A stretch of 64,000 nt of DNA from Gordonia asplenii (GTDB lineage: Bacteria > Actinomycetota > Actinomycetes > Mycobacteriales > Mycobacteriaceae). Shown piece after piece: positions 1 to 8,680 of the stretch. The notes under the pieces are model-generated. The model made no database searches. It worked only from the letters and a program-made list of their open reading frames with translations, and was not told the DNA's origin. How positions within the stretch are numbered: the stretch's first letter is position 1; each line of letters starts with the position of its first letter. The stretch spans positions 32,743 to 96,742 of the forward strand of contig NZ_JABBNB010000028.1 in the NCBI RefSeq assembly GCF_012933505.1, written 5' to 3'. The translations under genes and the position numbers were made by a program.

Positions 1-34
1 AAGCACCTCACCGACCAACGAAAGGCCTACTGAC

Positions 35-880
35 ATGACCGAACGCGTAGCGATCATCGGCGGAGGAAAGATCGGCGAGGCCCTGCTGGCCGGGCTGGTG
101 TCCTCCGGCAAGCCGGTGAAAGATCTCGTCGTTTCCGAGCGCAACGCCAAACGCGGTGACGAGATCGCGCAGGAATACGGTGTGCTGGTCACCGATGTGC
201 GCGCGGCCGCCGAGTCGGCCACCGTCGTCGTGATCGCGGTGAAGCCAGATGCCGTCGACGGCGTTCTGCGCGAGATCAGCCGCGCGAGCGACGACGGCGA
301 CAGCGAGCGAGTGACGGTGACCTTGGTCGCGGGTCTGCCGACCGCGGTGTACGAGGCCGCGCTGCCCGCGGGTTCACCGGTCATCCGGGTGATGCCGAAC
401 ACCGCGATGCTGGTGAACGAGTCGATGTCGGTGCTGTCGCCGGGACGCTATGTCACCGACGAACAGGTCGAGAAGGTGAGTGACCTGCTGGGTGCCGTCG
501 GCAAGGTGTCGGTGCTGCCGGAGAAGTTGATGGACGCCGTCACCGCGATCTCCGGTTCGGGGCCGGCATACGTGTTCTTGATGGCCGAGGCGATGATCGA
601 CGCCGGCGTCGGGCTGGGGCTGACTCGCGTACAGGCCGCCGAACTCGCCGTACAGACGATCCGTGGCGCGGGCATGCTGCTGTCGGAGTCCGGACTGTCG
701 CCGGTCGACCTGCGAGCAGCGGTGACGTCGCCCGGTGGTACAACCGCCGAGGCGATCCGGGAATTCGAGGCGAACGGATTCCGGCATGCCTTCTACCAGG
801 CAACTCGCGCGTGCGCGGCCGCCAGCGCCGTCCATAGCCGTCGAGTAGACCTTGAGGGTTCCTCACAACCGAACAATTAG
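35..880 (+). CDS. proC: Pyrroline-5-carboxylate reductase
   Basis: Last step of proline synthesis: NAD(P)H-dependent reduction of 1-pyrroline-5-carboxylate to proline in the cytosol. The 281-residue protein has the usual length. It opens with a Rossmann glycine-rich loop (IIGGGKIGEALLAGL, about residues 7-21) and has the conserved ISGSGPAYVF stretch near residue 173 and the C-terminal family signature (RAAVTSPGGTTAEAI, about 226-240). The ATG at 35 has an upstream purine stretch (cgaaagg) at acceptable spacing. The following genes (HTH protein, bS22, epimerase) match the mycobacterial proC neighbourhood, apart from the inserted cluster at 1.4-8.7 kb. Confidence 0.96.
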   Translation: MTERVAIIGGGKIGEALLAGLVSSGKPVKDLVVSERNAKRGDEIAQEYGVLVTDVRAAAESATVVVIAVKPDAVDGVLREISRASDDGDSERVTVTLVAGLPTAVYEAALPAGSPVIRVMPNTAMLVNESMSVLSPGRYVTDEQVEKVSDLLGAVGKVSVLPEKLMDAVTAISGSGPAYVFLMAEAMIDAGVGLGLTRVQAAELAVQTIRGAGMLLSESGLSPVDLRAAVTSPGGTTAEAIREFEANGFRHAFYQATRACAAASAVHSRRVDLEGSSQPNN

Positions 881-891
881 ACGTTGACAAG

Positions 892-919
892 TTGACGGTC
901 CGCGGCCCCTCGCTATCGT
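892..919 (+). promoter_or_regulatory. Candidate sigma70-type promoter for the HTH gene
   Basis: TTGACG (892-897) and TATCGT (914-919) are separated by 16 bp in the gap between proC and the small HTH gene. Inferred from consensus resemblance only. Confidence 0.35.
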
Positions 920-1096
920 CGCAGGTAGGCGGGTAGATATCGGGCGAATCCCGCCACTTGCGGCAACGCCGCATCACAACTCACGTCGCTTTATTCACAA
1001 CTGCCACGCTAAGCTCCAGGAAGCACGTGCGTGTCTAATGTTCGTAGGAGGGGAAGCCTACGGCCACGATGCGTGCTCGAAAGAGGTATCGATTTC

Positions 1097-1327
1097 ATGG
1101 CTGCAGAGAAGTCTGGTGAGAGAAGCAGCACAGTGGGCAACGCGGCCAACGGCACGCAGTTCCTCACCGTCGCTGAAGTCGCATCGCTCATGCGTGTGTC
1201 GAAAATGACCGTGTACCGACTGGTGCACAGCGGCGAACTGCCCGCGGTGCGCGTCGGACGGTCGTTCCGCGTACACGCTAAGGCCGTGCACGACTACCTG
1301 GAGACGTCGTACTTCGACGTCGGGTAG
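1097..1327 (+). CDS. Excisionase-family (HTH_17) DNA-binding protein
   Basis: Small cytosolic DNA-binding protein of about 76 residues. Nearly the whole chain is a MerR/excisionase-type winged helix: FLTVAEVASLMRVSKMTVYRLVHSGELPAVRVGRSFRVH, then a short helix. The open frame extends upstream to a GTG at 1031, but the ATG at 1097 gives the usual length of the mycobacterial homologue next to proC, so I chose it. A strong GGAGG-like stretch at 1046-1053 lies too far from 1097 to be its ribosome site, so the start is somewhat uncertain. No phage genes are nearby, so the excisionase label describes the fold only. A perfect hairpin follows. Confidence 0.85.
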   Translation: MAAEKSGERSSTVGNAANGTQFLTVAEVASLMRVSKMTVYRLVHSGELPAVRVGRSFRVHAKAVHDYLETSYFDVG

Positions 1328-1340
1328 TGATGACGTAGTC

Positions 1341-1371
1341 GTGCCCGACGGTGAGCATCACCGTCGGGCAC
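1341..1371. terminator. Bidirectional hairpin terminator between convergent genes
   Basis: A perfect 14-bp stem (GTGCCCGACGGTGA, 1341-1354, with its complement at 1358-1371) and a GCA loop lie between the convergent HTH gene and ridA-like gene. Confidence 0.7.
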
Positions 1372-1391
1372 TGAGACCGTTCTAACGCCGG

Positions 1392-1796
1392 TCAGTCGAG
1401 TACGGCCAGCGCGTCGATCTCGACGAGCATGACCTCATGCGGAAGGTCGGCGAAAATCGTGGTGCGGCAGGGGAGGGCGGCACCGTCGGCGACATTGGCT
1501 GCGATGAACTCGCCGTACACCTCGTTCATCGGGGCGAAGTCCTCCCGTTTGGTGAGGTAGACGCGGAACATCAGCACATCGCCCACGCCGGCGCCGCCGG
1601 CCTCCAGAATTGCTTTGACATTCTCCAACGTGCGTCGCGTCTGCTCTTTCACGTCTCCCGCGGCGATGTATTGGTTGGTGTAGGGGTCCATCGGACCTTG
1701 ACCGGACACCTGCAGCAGGTTGCCGCGGCGCACGCCCTGGCTGAAGAAATGCGCGGGCGCGGGGGCGTCGGGGGTGGAAACGGCGGTAGCCGACAT
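1392..1796 (-). CDS. RidA/YjgF-family enamine/imine deaminase
   Basis: Protein of 134 residues with the RidA trimer fold. Recognisable segments are FFSQGVRRGNLLQVSGQGPMDP, the LENVKAILEAGG helix and the C-terminal RTTIFADLP...VEIDALAV. RidA proteins hydrolyse reactive enamine or imine intermediates released by PLP dehydratases. It is the last gene of the minus-strand arm of the catabolic cluster, downstream of the IclR regulator, and the facing arm encodes a PLP deaminase. The conserved arginine (CRTTIF) that contacts the substrate carboxylate is present. Inference: it clears the imine formed during 2-amino acid or 2-amino sugar acid deamination. Confidence 0.88.
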   Translation of the reverse strand: MSATAVSTPDAPAPAHFFSQGVRRGNLLQVSGQGPMDPYTNQYIAAGDVKEQTRRTLENVKAILEAGGAGVGDVLMFRVYLTKREDFAPMNEVYGEFIAANVADGAALPCRTTIFADLPHEVMLVEIDALAVLD

Positions 1797-1859
1797 GAAT
1801 TTTCTCTCCTCTATGTGGGGTGGGTTCTATGTGGGGTTTGGGTATGCGCGGGGTATGGG

Positions 1860-2606
1860 TCAGCGCGGCTCGTAGCCGCAGTCCGCGGAGATCGCCGCGC
1901 ACACCGTGCGCAGCGGATCGAGCAGTTCGAGTAGTTGGTCGTAGGGCAATACGAACTCCGGCACCGAGACCGACACCGCTGCGATCACGTCGCCGCCTGC
2001 GGCGCGTACCGGTGCGCCGATGCAGTTGATCGACGGTTCGTTCTCCTCGCGGTCGGCCGCCCAATCCTGCTCGCGGATCTTTGCCAGCTCAGCCAGGTAC
2101 GTCTTCGCGTCGGTGATGGTGTTGTCGGTTCGTCGGCTGAAGTCCATCTCGGCGACGATCGGTCGAAGTTCGACGTCGGGCAGGCTCGCGAGCAGCAGTT
2201 TTCCGACGGCCGACGAGTTCAGGTTGGCCTGCATGCCGACCCGCGAATACATCCGGATCAGATCGCGTGACTCGAGTTTGTCGATGTAGACCACCGCGTC
2301 GCCCTCGCGGGCCGCGAGATGCGTGGTGCGTCCGTATTCGCGATTGAACGCGATCAGATGTGGCGAGGCGATGTCTCGGATGCCGCGCTGCTCAGCGGCC
2401 CGGGCGGCGAGGTCGAACACGCGTGAGCCCAGATGGTAGCGGTGCTGCGGGTCCCGGTAGGCGTATCGCGCGTCGACCAGCGGGCGCAGCAGCCGCAACA
2501 CCGTGGTCTTATGGACGGTCAACTCGTCGGCGAGGTCGTCGAGGGACGCGGGTCCCTCACCGAGCCGGGCCAGGATCTCCAGGGCGCGCGACAGGGACTG
2601 GCTCAT
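1860..2606 (-). CDS. IclR-family transcriptional regulator
   Basis: Protein of 248 residues with the family architecture: N-terminal winged helix (about 1-65, LSRALEILARLGEG...LTVHKTTVLRLLRPL) and C-terminal effector domain (about 80-245, with GKLLLASLPDVELRPIV and VSVPEFVLPYDQLLELLDPL). Its ATG overlaps the kinase stop codon by 4 bp, so it is translationally coupled to the kinase. IclR proteins usually control adjacent aromatic or sugar acid catabolic genes. The divergent arm starting at 3790 is the likely target, and inverted GTTGCGTAT/ATACGCAAC sites lie in the intergenic gap. Confidence 0.92.
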   Translation of the reverse strand: MSQSLSRALEILARLGEGPASLDDLADELTVHKTTVLRLLRPLVDARYAYRDPQHRYHLGSRVFDLAARAAEQRGIRDIASPHLIAFNREYGRTTHLAAREGDAVVYIDKLESRDLIRMYSRVGMQANLNSSAVGKLLLASLPDVELRPIVAEMDFSRRTDNTITDAKTYLAELAKIREQDWAADREENEPSINCIGAPVRAAGGDVIAAVSVSVPEFVLPYDQLLELLDPLRTVCAAISADCGYEPR

Positions 2607-3643
2607 GCGCCCTCCCGGATCTCCACTTCAACCGCTGCGGGGTAGTCGATGCCACCGACTCGGACGCCGTCGGGGCTGATCCGGGCCGCTGACCAGGTCT
2701 CATCGTCGGCGTCGAGCAACGCGGCGACGGCGTCGTCGGGCATGCGGGCGAGATCGCCGCGCACGGTGAGTGTCGCGGCGGCGCCGATGTGACCGCGCCG
2801 AAGGCAGGTGCGCACCGGTTCGCCGAGCGCGAGGCCGTGCAGGAATCCTGCCGCGAACGAATCGCCCGCACCGACCGGCTCGACGACGACTACCGATAGC
2901 GCATCGGCGCTGACCCGACTGCCGTCACGGCTGACCGCAATCGCTTTGACGGCTCCGTCTTTGATGATCAGCAACTCGGGGTCGGGGAGCAGTGCGCGCA
3001 GCTCGGCCGGGTCGTCGGTGCCGAAAACCCGCTCGGCTTCGTCGGCTCCGACGAGGGTGACGTCGGCGGCGTCGGCCAGCGGCAGCAGTGGCGCGGGGTC
3101 GGCGTCGGGCCACAGTTGCTCGCGCCAGTTCACGTCGAACGTCACCCGCCCGACGACGCCGGTGCGTCGGATCATCAACTCCGACAACAGGTCCGCGCAG
3201 GTCGTCGACAGTGGCGGGGTGATCCCCGACAGATGCACGATCCGAGCCCCGGCCAGCGCGGCGGCCACCGCCGGATCGCGCAGCATGTCCGTACCCATCG
3301 CCGACGCCGCGGATCCGGCCCGACGGTAGGTGCTGGAGGTGACCGGCTCGCCGCCATCGTCGACGCCCTCGGTCTTCGCATACCGACCGGTCGGCAGGTG
3401 TGCATCCACCTCGACCGCCCCGACGTCGACGCCGTAGGAGCGCAGATGGTTCAGCACGGCGGTGCCCTGCGGGTCGGCGCCGACACGGCTGATGTATCCG
3501 GTGGGGACGTCGAGCGCGGCCAGCGCGGTTGCGACATTGGCCTCCGCGCCGCCGACCTTCATCGCGGCGTCGGGGACGTCGAGGTCGTCGGCGGCGACGA
3601 GGGCAAGGGGTTCACCCAGGCAAACGACCAGCGGTCCGCTCAA
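2603..3643 (-). CDS. PfkB-family sugar kinase, probably 2-keto-3-deoxygluconate kinase
   Basis: Protein of 346 residues of the ribokinase/PfkB family. The N-terminal substrate motif GGAEANVATALAAL is at about residues 31-44. The C-terminal PfkB signature VEPVGAGDSFAAGF contains the anion-hole GAGD with catalytic Asp261. Genomic context decides the substrate: a KDPG aldolase gene lies in the facing arm, so phosphorylation of 2-keto-3-deoxygluconate to the 6-phosphate is the coherent role. It is followed at a 4-bp overlap by the IclR gene. The sequence alone does not exclude another sugar or sugar acid. Confidence 0.85.
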   Translation of the reverse strand: MSGPLVVCLGEPLALVAADDLDVPDAAMKVGGAEANVATALAALDVPTGYISRVGADPQGTAVLNHLRSYGVDVGAVEVDAHLPTGRYAKTEGVDDGGEPVTSSTYRRAGSAASAMGTDMLRDPAVAAALAGARIVHLSGITPPLSTTCADLLSELMIRRTGVVGRVTFDVNWREQLWPDADPAPLLPLADAADVTLVGADEAERVFGTDDPAELRALLPDPELLIIKDGAVKAIAVSRDGSRVSADALSVVVVEPVGAGDSFAAGFLHGLALGEPVRTCLRRGHIGAAATLTVRGDLARMPDDAVAALLDADDETWSAARISPDGVRVGGIDYPAAVEVEIREGA

Positions 3644-3705
3644 CTTTCGTGCCTCCGTTCTCCAGGTGGCGGCCCCGACGTCGGGTGTGGGAATTCGTTG
3701 CCGCA

Positions 3706-3769
3706 GTTGCGTATCGAATGTTAGCCTCTGTGAGACAAATCACGCAACGTGAATTGCATTATACGCAAC
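3706..3769. promoter_or_regulatory. Candidate operator in the divergent promoter region
   Basis: The 146-bp gap between the kinase (minus) and deaminase (plus) genes holds the inverted pair GTTGCGTAT (3706-3714) and ATACGCAAC (3761-3769). An ACGCAAC-N7-GCATT stretch lies between them (3742-3760). Repeated GCAA half-sites in a divergent promoter next to an IclR gene suggest its binding site. Confidence 0.4.
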
Positions 3770-3789
3770 CTTGCAGATAGAGGTGCCAA

Positions 3790-5043
3790 TTGATCGACCG
3801 GATCGACGGCCGACCGGCTCTGCTGAGTGTGACCGATAAATCCGTTCCACCGTGGGCGAATCAGCTTTCGTCCACCGAATTCCTCGCGCGCGAACCTCGG
3901 CTGGCTGATCTGGGGACCCCGCTGCTGGTGCTCGACGAAGAGATCGTGGCCGCCAACCTCGCCGAATTCGCCCGGTGGACCGCAGCGCACGGGTTCGATC
4001 TGGAACCGCACGGCAAGACGACGATGGCGCCGATCCTGTGGCAACGACAGCTCGACGCGGGCGCTACTGCGATCACCGTCGCGAACTACCCGCAGCTGCG
4101 GGTCGCGGTGGCGGCCGGGGTGCCGCACGTGCACGTCGCCAACGTCGTCGCCGACCCCGCCGCCCTCGCGTGGCTGGCGGGAGCCCTGGCCGACGACGCC
4201 GACCTGCAGGTCACGCTGTGGGCCGACGGTCTCGGCGCCGTCGACGCCTACGAAGCGGGCCTCGCGGGCGCGAGCCGCGGTCCGAACGTTCTGGTCGAGC
4301 TGGGCGGGCCCGGTGGTCGCACCGGCGCGCGATCGATCGAGGACGCCGTCGTCGTCGGCGAGCGGATCGCGGCGTCGAGCGTTCTCCGACTGGGCGGCGT
4401 CACCGGGTATGAGGGCGCGTTCGCCCACCACGACGACCCGGCGTCGCTGGCCGTCGTCGACGGCTACCTGGAGAACCTGCTCGAGCTGCACCGACGCCTG
4501 CGCCCGCACTACGACGACGGTCGGATCGTCGTCTCGGCCGGTGGCAGCGCCTACTTCGATCGGGTCGCCGCGGTACTCGGCGGCGTCGACAATGCGCGGG
4601 TCGTCGTGCGCTCGGGCGCCTACATCATCCACGACGACGGGTTCTATCGCGGTATCACGCCGACCGGGCGGATGGCCGACGCACCCGCGCTGCGCTCCGC
4701 GATGCACGTGTGGGCGCGTGTCATCTCCCGCCCCGAACCCGGCTTGGTGCTGCTCGACGTCGGCAAGCGCGACGTCTCGTTCGACGAAGGACTGCCCGAA
4801 CCGCAACTCGCCGCCCCGACGCTGGGCGGCCCGAGTCGCCCGCTGACCGGCGAGATCACCGCCGTCAACGACCAGCACGCGTTTCTGCGGATCGCCGACG
4901 ACACACCGCTGGCCGTCGGCGACGTGGTGCGGCTGGGCCTCAGTCATCCGTGCACGGTTCTCGACAAATGGCGCACCGTGGTCACCGTCGCCGACGGCTC
5001 CGACAATCCGCGGGTCGTCGACCTGCTGGCCACCTACTTCTAG
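3790..5043 (+). CDS. D-serine dehydratase-like / D-threonine aldolase-family PLP enzyme (amino acid or D-glucosaminate deaminase)
   Basis: Protein of 417 residues of the alanine-racemase-fold DSD1 family. The PLP lysine is in the motif LEPHGKTTMAP (Lys76). The C-terminal metal pair His386/Cys388 lies in SHPCTVLDKW. Both hallmarks of metal-activated D-serine dehydratase-like enzymes are therefore present. The family eliminates or cleaves D-configured beta-hydroxy amino acids, and known relatives include D-glucosaminate dehydratases that give 2-keto-3-deoxygluconate plus ammonia. With a KDG-type kinase and KDPG aldolase alongside, that reaction fits best (inference). The start is a TTG at 3790 preceded by gatagagg; the GTG at 3829 is an alternative. 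Confidence 0.82.
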   Translation: MIDRIDGRPALLSVTDKSVPPWANQLSSTEFLAREPRLADLGTPLLVLDEEIVAANLAEFARWTAAHGFDLEPHGKTTMAPILWQRQLDAGATAITVANYPQLRVAVAAGVPHVHVANVVADPAALAWLAGALADDADLQVTLWADGLGAVDAYEAGLAGASRGPNVLVELGGPGGRTGARSIEDAVVVGERIAASSVLRLGGVTGYEGAFAHHDDPASLAVVDGYLENLLELHRRLRPHYDDGRIVVSAGGSAYFDRVAAVLGGVDNARVVVRSGAYIIHDDGFYRGITPTGRMADAPALRSAMHVWARVISRPEPGLVLLDVGKRDVSFDEGLPEPQLAAPTLGGPSRPLTGEITAVNDQHAFLRIADDTPLAVGDVVRLGLSHPCTVLDKWRTVVTVADGSDNPRVVDLLATYF

Positions 5044-5051
5044 GGCCGTCG

Positions 5052-6650
5052 ATGCACGACATCGCGATCCGCGACGCCACGGTGATCGACGGTACGGAGG
5101 GTCCGCGGCTGCACGCGGACGTGGCGATCGACGGTGACACGATCACCGCGATCGGAACCGACGTCGGACGCGCGCATCGTACGATCGACGCCGCCGGGCG
5201 AGTCCTGAGTCCCGGCTTCATCGACATGCATGCCCATTCCGACCTGCAGGTCTTCCTCAATCCGACGCATCCGTCACGGATCACCCAGGGCGTCACCTGC
5301 GAGGTGGTCGGACAGGACGGACTGAGCTACGCCCCCGTCGACGACGACACCCTGGCCGCGGTAAGGCCGCTGATCGCGGGCTGGAACAGCGACCCGGCCG
5401 ACTTCCCGTTCCCGTGGCGCAGCGTCGGGGAATACCTCGACCACATCGACACCGGCGTCGCGACCAACCTCGCCTACCTGGTGCCGCACGGACTGCTGCG
5501 TGCGCTGGCACGCGGCTTCGACGAGGGGCCGGCCAGCCCCGCGGAGATCGCCCGCATGCAGGAGATCCTCGCCCAGGGCCTACGCGAGGGCGCCGTCGGG
5601 CTGTCCACCGGACTGACGTACACGCCGGCGATGTACGCCGACGACGCCGAGCTGAGCGCGTTGTGCCGGACAACCGGCGAGCTGGGCGGCTACTTCTCGC
5701 CGCACCATCACAGTTACGGCGCGGGCGCGATGGAGGCCTACGCGACCATGATCGAGCTGTGCCGGCGCACCCGCTGTCCGTTGCACCTGGCGCACGCCAC
5801 CCTCAACTTCGCGCCCAACGAAGGTCGGGCGCCGGAGTTGCTGGCCATGCTCGACGCCGAGTTGGCGGCCGGCGGCGACATCTCCCTGGACACCTACCCG
5901 TATCTGCCGGGGGCGACGACGCTGCACGCGATCCTGCCGAGCTGGACGGCGTCGGGCGGCGCCGAGGCGACCCTGGCACGATTGCACGACCCCGATGACC
6001 TCGCGCGGATCCGCGAGCACCTCGAAGTGGCCGGATCCGACGGCTGCCACGGCGTGACCGCGGACTGGGCGACCGTGGAGATCAGCGGCGTCGGCAATCC
6101 CGCGTTGAGCGGCTACGTCGGGCGCACGATCGCGCAGATCGCCGCCGACACCGGGCGCGATCCGTTCGACGTGTGCGTCGGCATCCTCGTCGAGGACCGG
6201 CTCGCCACCGGGATCCTGCAGCACGTCGGGCACGAGGAGAACGTGCGAGCCATCATGGCCCACCGCGTGCACACCGCGGGCAGCGACGGCCTGCTCGTCG
6301 GAGGCAAGCCGCATCCGCGCGCCTGGGGGACATTCGCCCGCTACCTGGGCCACTACAGCCGCGACCTCGGGCTGATGAGCCTGGAGGAATGCGTCGGACA
6401 CCTCAGCGGCCGCCCGGCGCGGCGTCTCAAGCTGCGCAACCGCGGGCTGGTCCGGGTGGGCTACGCCGCCGACCTGGTGCTCTTCGACCCCGACACCGTG
6501 ATCGACCGTGCCACCTTCGACGCGCCGCGCACCCCGGCCGACGGCTTCTCCCACGTATTCGTGCGCGGCGTCGCGGCCCTCGACGACGGCGAGCTCACCG
6601 GAGCACTCGCCGGACGAGCCCTTCGACTGACCGACCAAGGAGTTCAGTAG
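5052..6650 (+). CDS. N-acyl-D-amino-acid deacylase-family amidohydrolase
   Basis: Protein of 532 residues, amidohydrolase superfamily, D-aminoacylase type. It has an N-terminal beta-sandwich (DATVIDGTEGP...), the metal motif FIDMHAHSD (His60, His62), a conserved Cys82 in GVTCEVVGQDG matching the metal-bridging cysteine of D-aminoacylases, and a C-terminal sandwich ending in YAADLVLFDPDTV. It should release the acyl group from an N-acyl D-amino acid or N-acetyl-2-amino sugar acid. The gene begins 8 bp after the deaminase stop, so deacylation and deamination are probably consecutive steps. The open frame continues further upstream but overlaps the deaminase; the ATG at 5052 matches the start of the domain. 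Confidence 0.85.
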   Translation: MHDIAIRDATVIDGTEGPRLHADVAIDGDTITAIGTDVGRAHRTIDAAGRVLSPGFIDMHAHSDLQVFLNPTHPSRITQGVTCEVVGQDGLSYAPVDDDTLAAVRPLIAGWNSDPADFPFPWRSVGEYLDHIDTGVATNLAYLVPHGLLRALARGFDEGPASPAEIARMQEILAQGLREGAVGLSTGLTYTPAMYADDAELSALCRTTGELGGYFSPHHHSYGAGAMEAYATMIELCRRTRCPLHLAHATLNFAPNEGRAPELLAMLDAELAAGGDISLDTYPYLPGATTLHAILPSWTASGGAEATLARLHDPDDLARIREHLEVAGSDGCHGVTADWATVEISGVGNPALSGYVGRTIAQIAADTGRDPFDVCVGILVEDRLATGILQHVGHEENVRAIMAHRVHTAGSDGLLVGGKPHPRAWGTFARYLGHYSRDLGLMSLEECVGHLSGRPARRLKLRNRGLVRVGYAADLVLFDPDTVIDRATFDAPRTPADGFSHVFVRGVAALDDGELTGALAGRALRLTDQGVQ

Positions 6651-6654
6651 CGCC

Positions 6655-7281
6655 ATGACCGACAATCCCATTCTCGACGACCTGCGCGCCGACCGCGCGC
6701 TGACCGTGGTCCGCGCGCCGTCGCTGCCCGACTCTGCGGCGCTGTGCCGGGCCCTCGCCGAGGGCGGAATCCGCACCGTCGAACTCACGTTCACCACCCC
6801 CGATGTGCTAACCCATCTCGAGCGCGCCGCCGACGTCGAGGGCACGTGCCTCGGCGTCGGGACCGTCCGGACCGCCGCGCAGGCGCGCGACGCCGTGCGC
6901 GCGGGAGCGAAGTTCCTGGTCACCCCCGACGTCAACGAGGAGGTCGCCGATGCCGCGCGCGACGTCGGCGTGCCGGTCTTCCTCGGCGCCCTGACCCCGA
7001 CCGAGGTCGCCCGCGCGGCGAGCCTCGGGTCGGCGGTGGTGAAGATCTTCCCGGCCAAGGCCTTCGGGCCGGGATACCTCAAAGACCTGCACGGTCCGTT
7101 CCCGGGCCTGCCGTTGCTGCCGTCGGGCGGGGTCAGTGAGGCGAATGCGGGCGAATTCCTCGCCGCCGGTGCCGTCGCGGTGTGCGCTGGTACCTCAGTC
7201 GTTCCGCCCGCCACCGTTGCCATCGGTGACTGGGCGGACATCACCAGCCGCGCCGCCCGCTTCGTGGCCGCGCTCGGATAG
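6655..7281 (+). CDS. eda: 2-keto-3-deoxy-6-phosphogluconate / 4-hydroxy-2-oxoglutarate aldolase
   Basis: Protein of 208 residues, class I aldolase of the Eda family. The fold motif IRTVELTFTT carries the catalytic Glu43, and the Schiff-base lysine is Lys130 in VVKIFPAKAFGP. The C-terminal phosphate site LPLLPSGGVSEAN is intact. It cleaves KDPG to pyruvate and glyceraldehyde 3-phosphate. It starts 4 bp after the deacylase stop in the same operon. With the kinase on the opposite arm it completes a KDG-to-central-metabolism route independent of glucose-6-phosphate dehydrogenase. Confidence 0.9.
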   Translation: MTDNPILDDLRADRALTVVRAPSLPDSAALCRALAEGGIRTVELTFTTPDVLTHLERAADVEGTCLGVGTVRTAAQARDAVRAGAKFLVTPDVNEEVADAARDVGVPVFLGALTPTEVARAASLGSAVVKIFPAKAFGPGYLKDLHGPFPGLPLLPSGGVSEANAGEFLAAGAVAVCAGTSVVPPATVAIGDWADITSRAARFVAALG

Positions 7282-7292
7282 AAGGAATCCTC

Positions 7293-8680
7293 ATGTCCAT
7301 CCATTGGCTGCAGCACGAGACGGGCGGCCTGCTGACGCTGGCCGCCATCTCCATCGCGGTGCTGCTGTTCCTCATCATCAAGGTGAAACTGGAACCCTTC
7401 ACGCCCTGATCGTGGTGTCGGTGGGCTTGGCCCTCGTCGCGGGAGTCTCGGTGGAGAAGCTCGTCGGCTCACCGCAGAAGGGGGCCGCGCAATCGATTCT
7501 GGAACTCGGTTTCGCGGGGATCCTCGGACATATCGCGCCGATCATCGGTCTCGGCACGGTGCTCGGCGCGATCCTGGAGCGCTCGGGTGGCGCGGACGTC
7601 CTGACGAGTTGGCTGCTGAAGGTCTTCGGACCTAAGGGCGCGCCGCTGGCGATGGGATGCACCGGCCTGATCCTGGGTATCCCGGTGTTCTTCGACATCG
7701 GCATCTTCATCCTCGCGCCGCTGGTCTACGTCACCGCGAAGCGCGGCGGCAAATCGCTCGTCATGTACGCGCTGCCGCTGCTCGCGGGCCTGTCGATGAC
7801 CCACGCGTTCCTTCCGCCGCACCCCGGTCCGGTCACCGCGGCCGGCCTGCTGCACACCTCGCTCGGCTGGCTGATCGTGATGGGCCTCGCCTGCGGCATC
7901 CCCGCCTGGTTCGCCTCCGGTGTGCTGTGGGGCACGTGGATCGGCAAACGCGTGTGGGTCGACGTGCCCGAGGACTTCATCCCCGAGGAAGAATTCGCCA
8001 GCAAGAACCCGCCGGGGCTCGGACTGATCGCGTTCATCATCCTGGTGCCGATGATTCTGATCCTGGGCGCCACGTTCGGATCGATCACGCTGACGGTCGG
8101 CTCGAAGCCGTACTCGGTGCTGGTCTTCCTCGGCACCCCGGTGGTCGCATTGACGATCGCGGTGCTGTTCGCGTTCTATCTGCTGGGTATCCGACGCGGT
8201 ATCACCGCGAAGGAGCTGGGCGAGATGACCGGCGCGGCACTCAAGCCCATCGGCATGATCCTGCTGGTGGTCGGCGCGGGTGCACTGTTCGGCCTGGTGC
8301 TGCAGAAGACCGGCGTCGCCACCGCGCTGAGCGACTCGATGAAGAGCATGGGCCTGCCGCTGATCCTGTCGGTGTACCTGGTGTCCGCCGCGCTGCGAAT
8401 CGCGCAGGGCTCGGCGACCGTGGCGATCACGACCACGGCCAGCATCTTCGGTGAGGCGGTCGCCAAGGGCGGCTTCTCGCAGCCGCAGATCGCGTTGCTG
8501 GTCATCGCAGTGTCGGCCGGCTCGATCATCCTCAGCCACGTCAACGACGGCGGGTTCTGGATCGTGTCGAAGTACTTCAACATGACGGTCAAGCAGACAC
8601 TGATGACCTGGACGGTGCTGGAGACCATCCTGTCCCTGGTCGGTTTCGCGATGGTGCTCATCCTGTGGGCGTTCGTCTGA
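7293..8680 (+). pseudogene. GntP-family gluconate/sugar-acid permease, interrupted by a 1-base frameshift
   Basis: The N-terminal piece (ATG at 7293, stop at 7407-7409, 38 residues, ending LFLIIKVKLEPFTP) and the long downstream frame (from about 7405, reading LIVVSVGLALVAGVSVEKL) join into a normal GntP permease of about 463 residues if one base is restored near 7401-7404 (acgccc read as acggccc). The downstream part has many membrane segments and family motifs such as GIPVFFDIGIFILAPL, PPHPGPV and SHVNDGGFW. It would import aldonates or 2-amino aldonates for the preceding enzymes. It may be a true disabling mutation or a sequencing error in a G/C run; everything else in the gene looks intact, which favours a recent change or error. 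Confidence 0.85.

Noticed and set aside
3721..4947. 408-residue minus-strand ORF opposite the PLP deaminase gene
   Set aside because: Composition is rich in Gly, Arg and Asp with no family motif, and the plus strand carries clear PLP and metal motifs. It is a high-GC antisense shadow.
7136..7404. Upstream part of the open frame running into the permease gene, starting at 7136
   Set aside because: It overlaps the aldolase gene out of frame and lacks the permease N-terminus, which is found in another frame from 7293. The frameshift explanation is better.
5580..7472. 630-residue minus-strand ORF opposite the deacylase and aldolase genes
   Set aside because: It spans several real plus-strand genes with conserved catalytic residues and has no recognisable domain.
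7469..8539. 356-residue minus-strand ORF opposite the permease
   Set aside because: Low-complexity charged sequence; the opposite strand is an evident membrane transporter.
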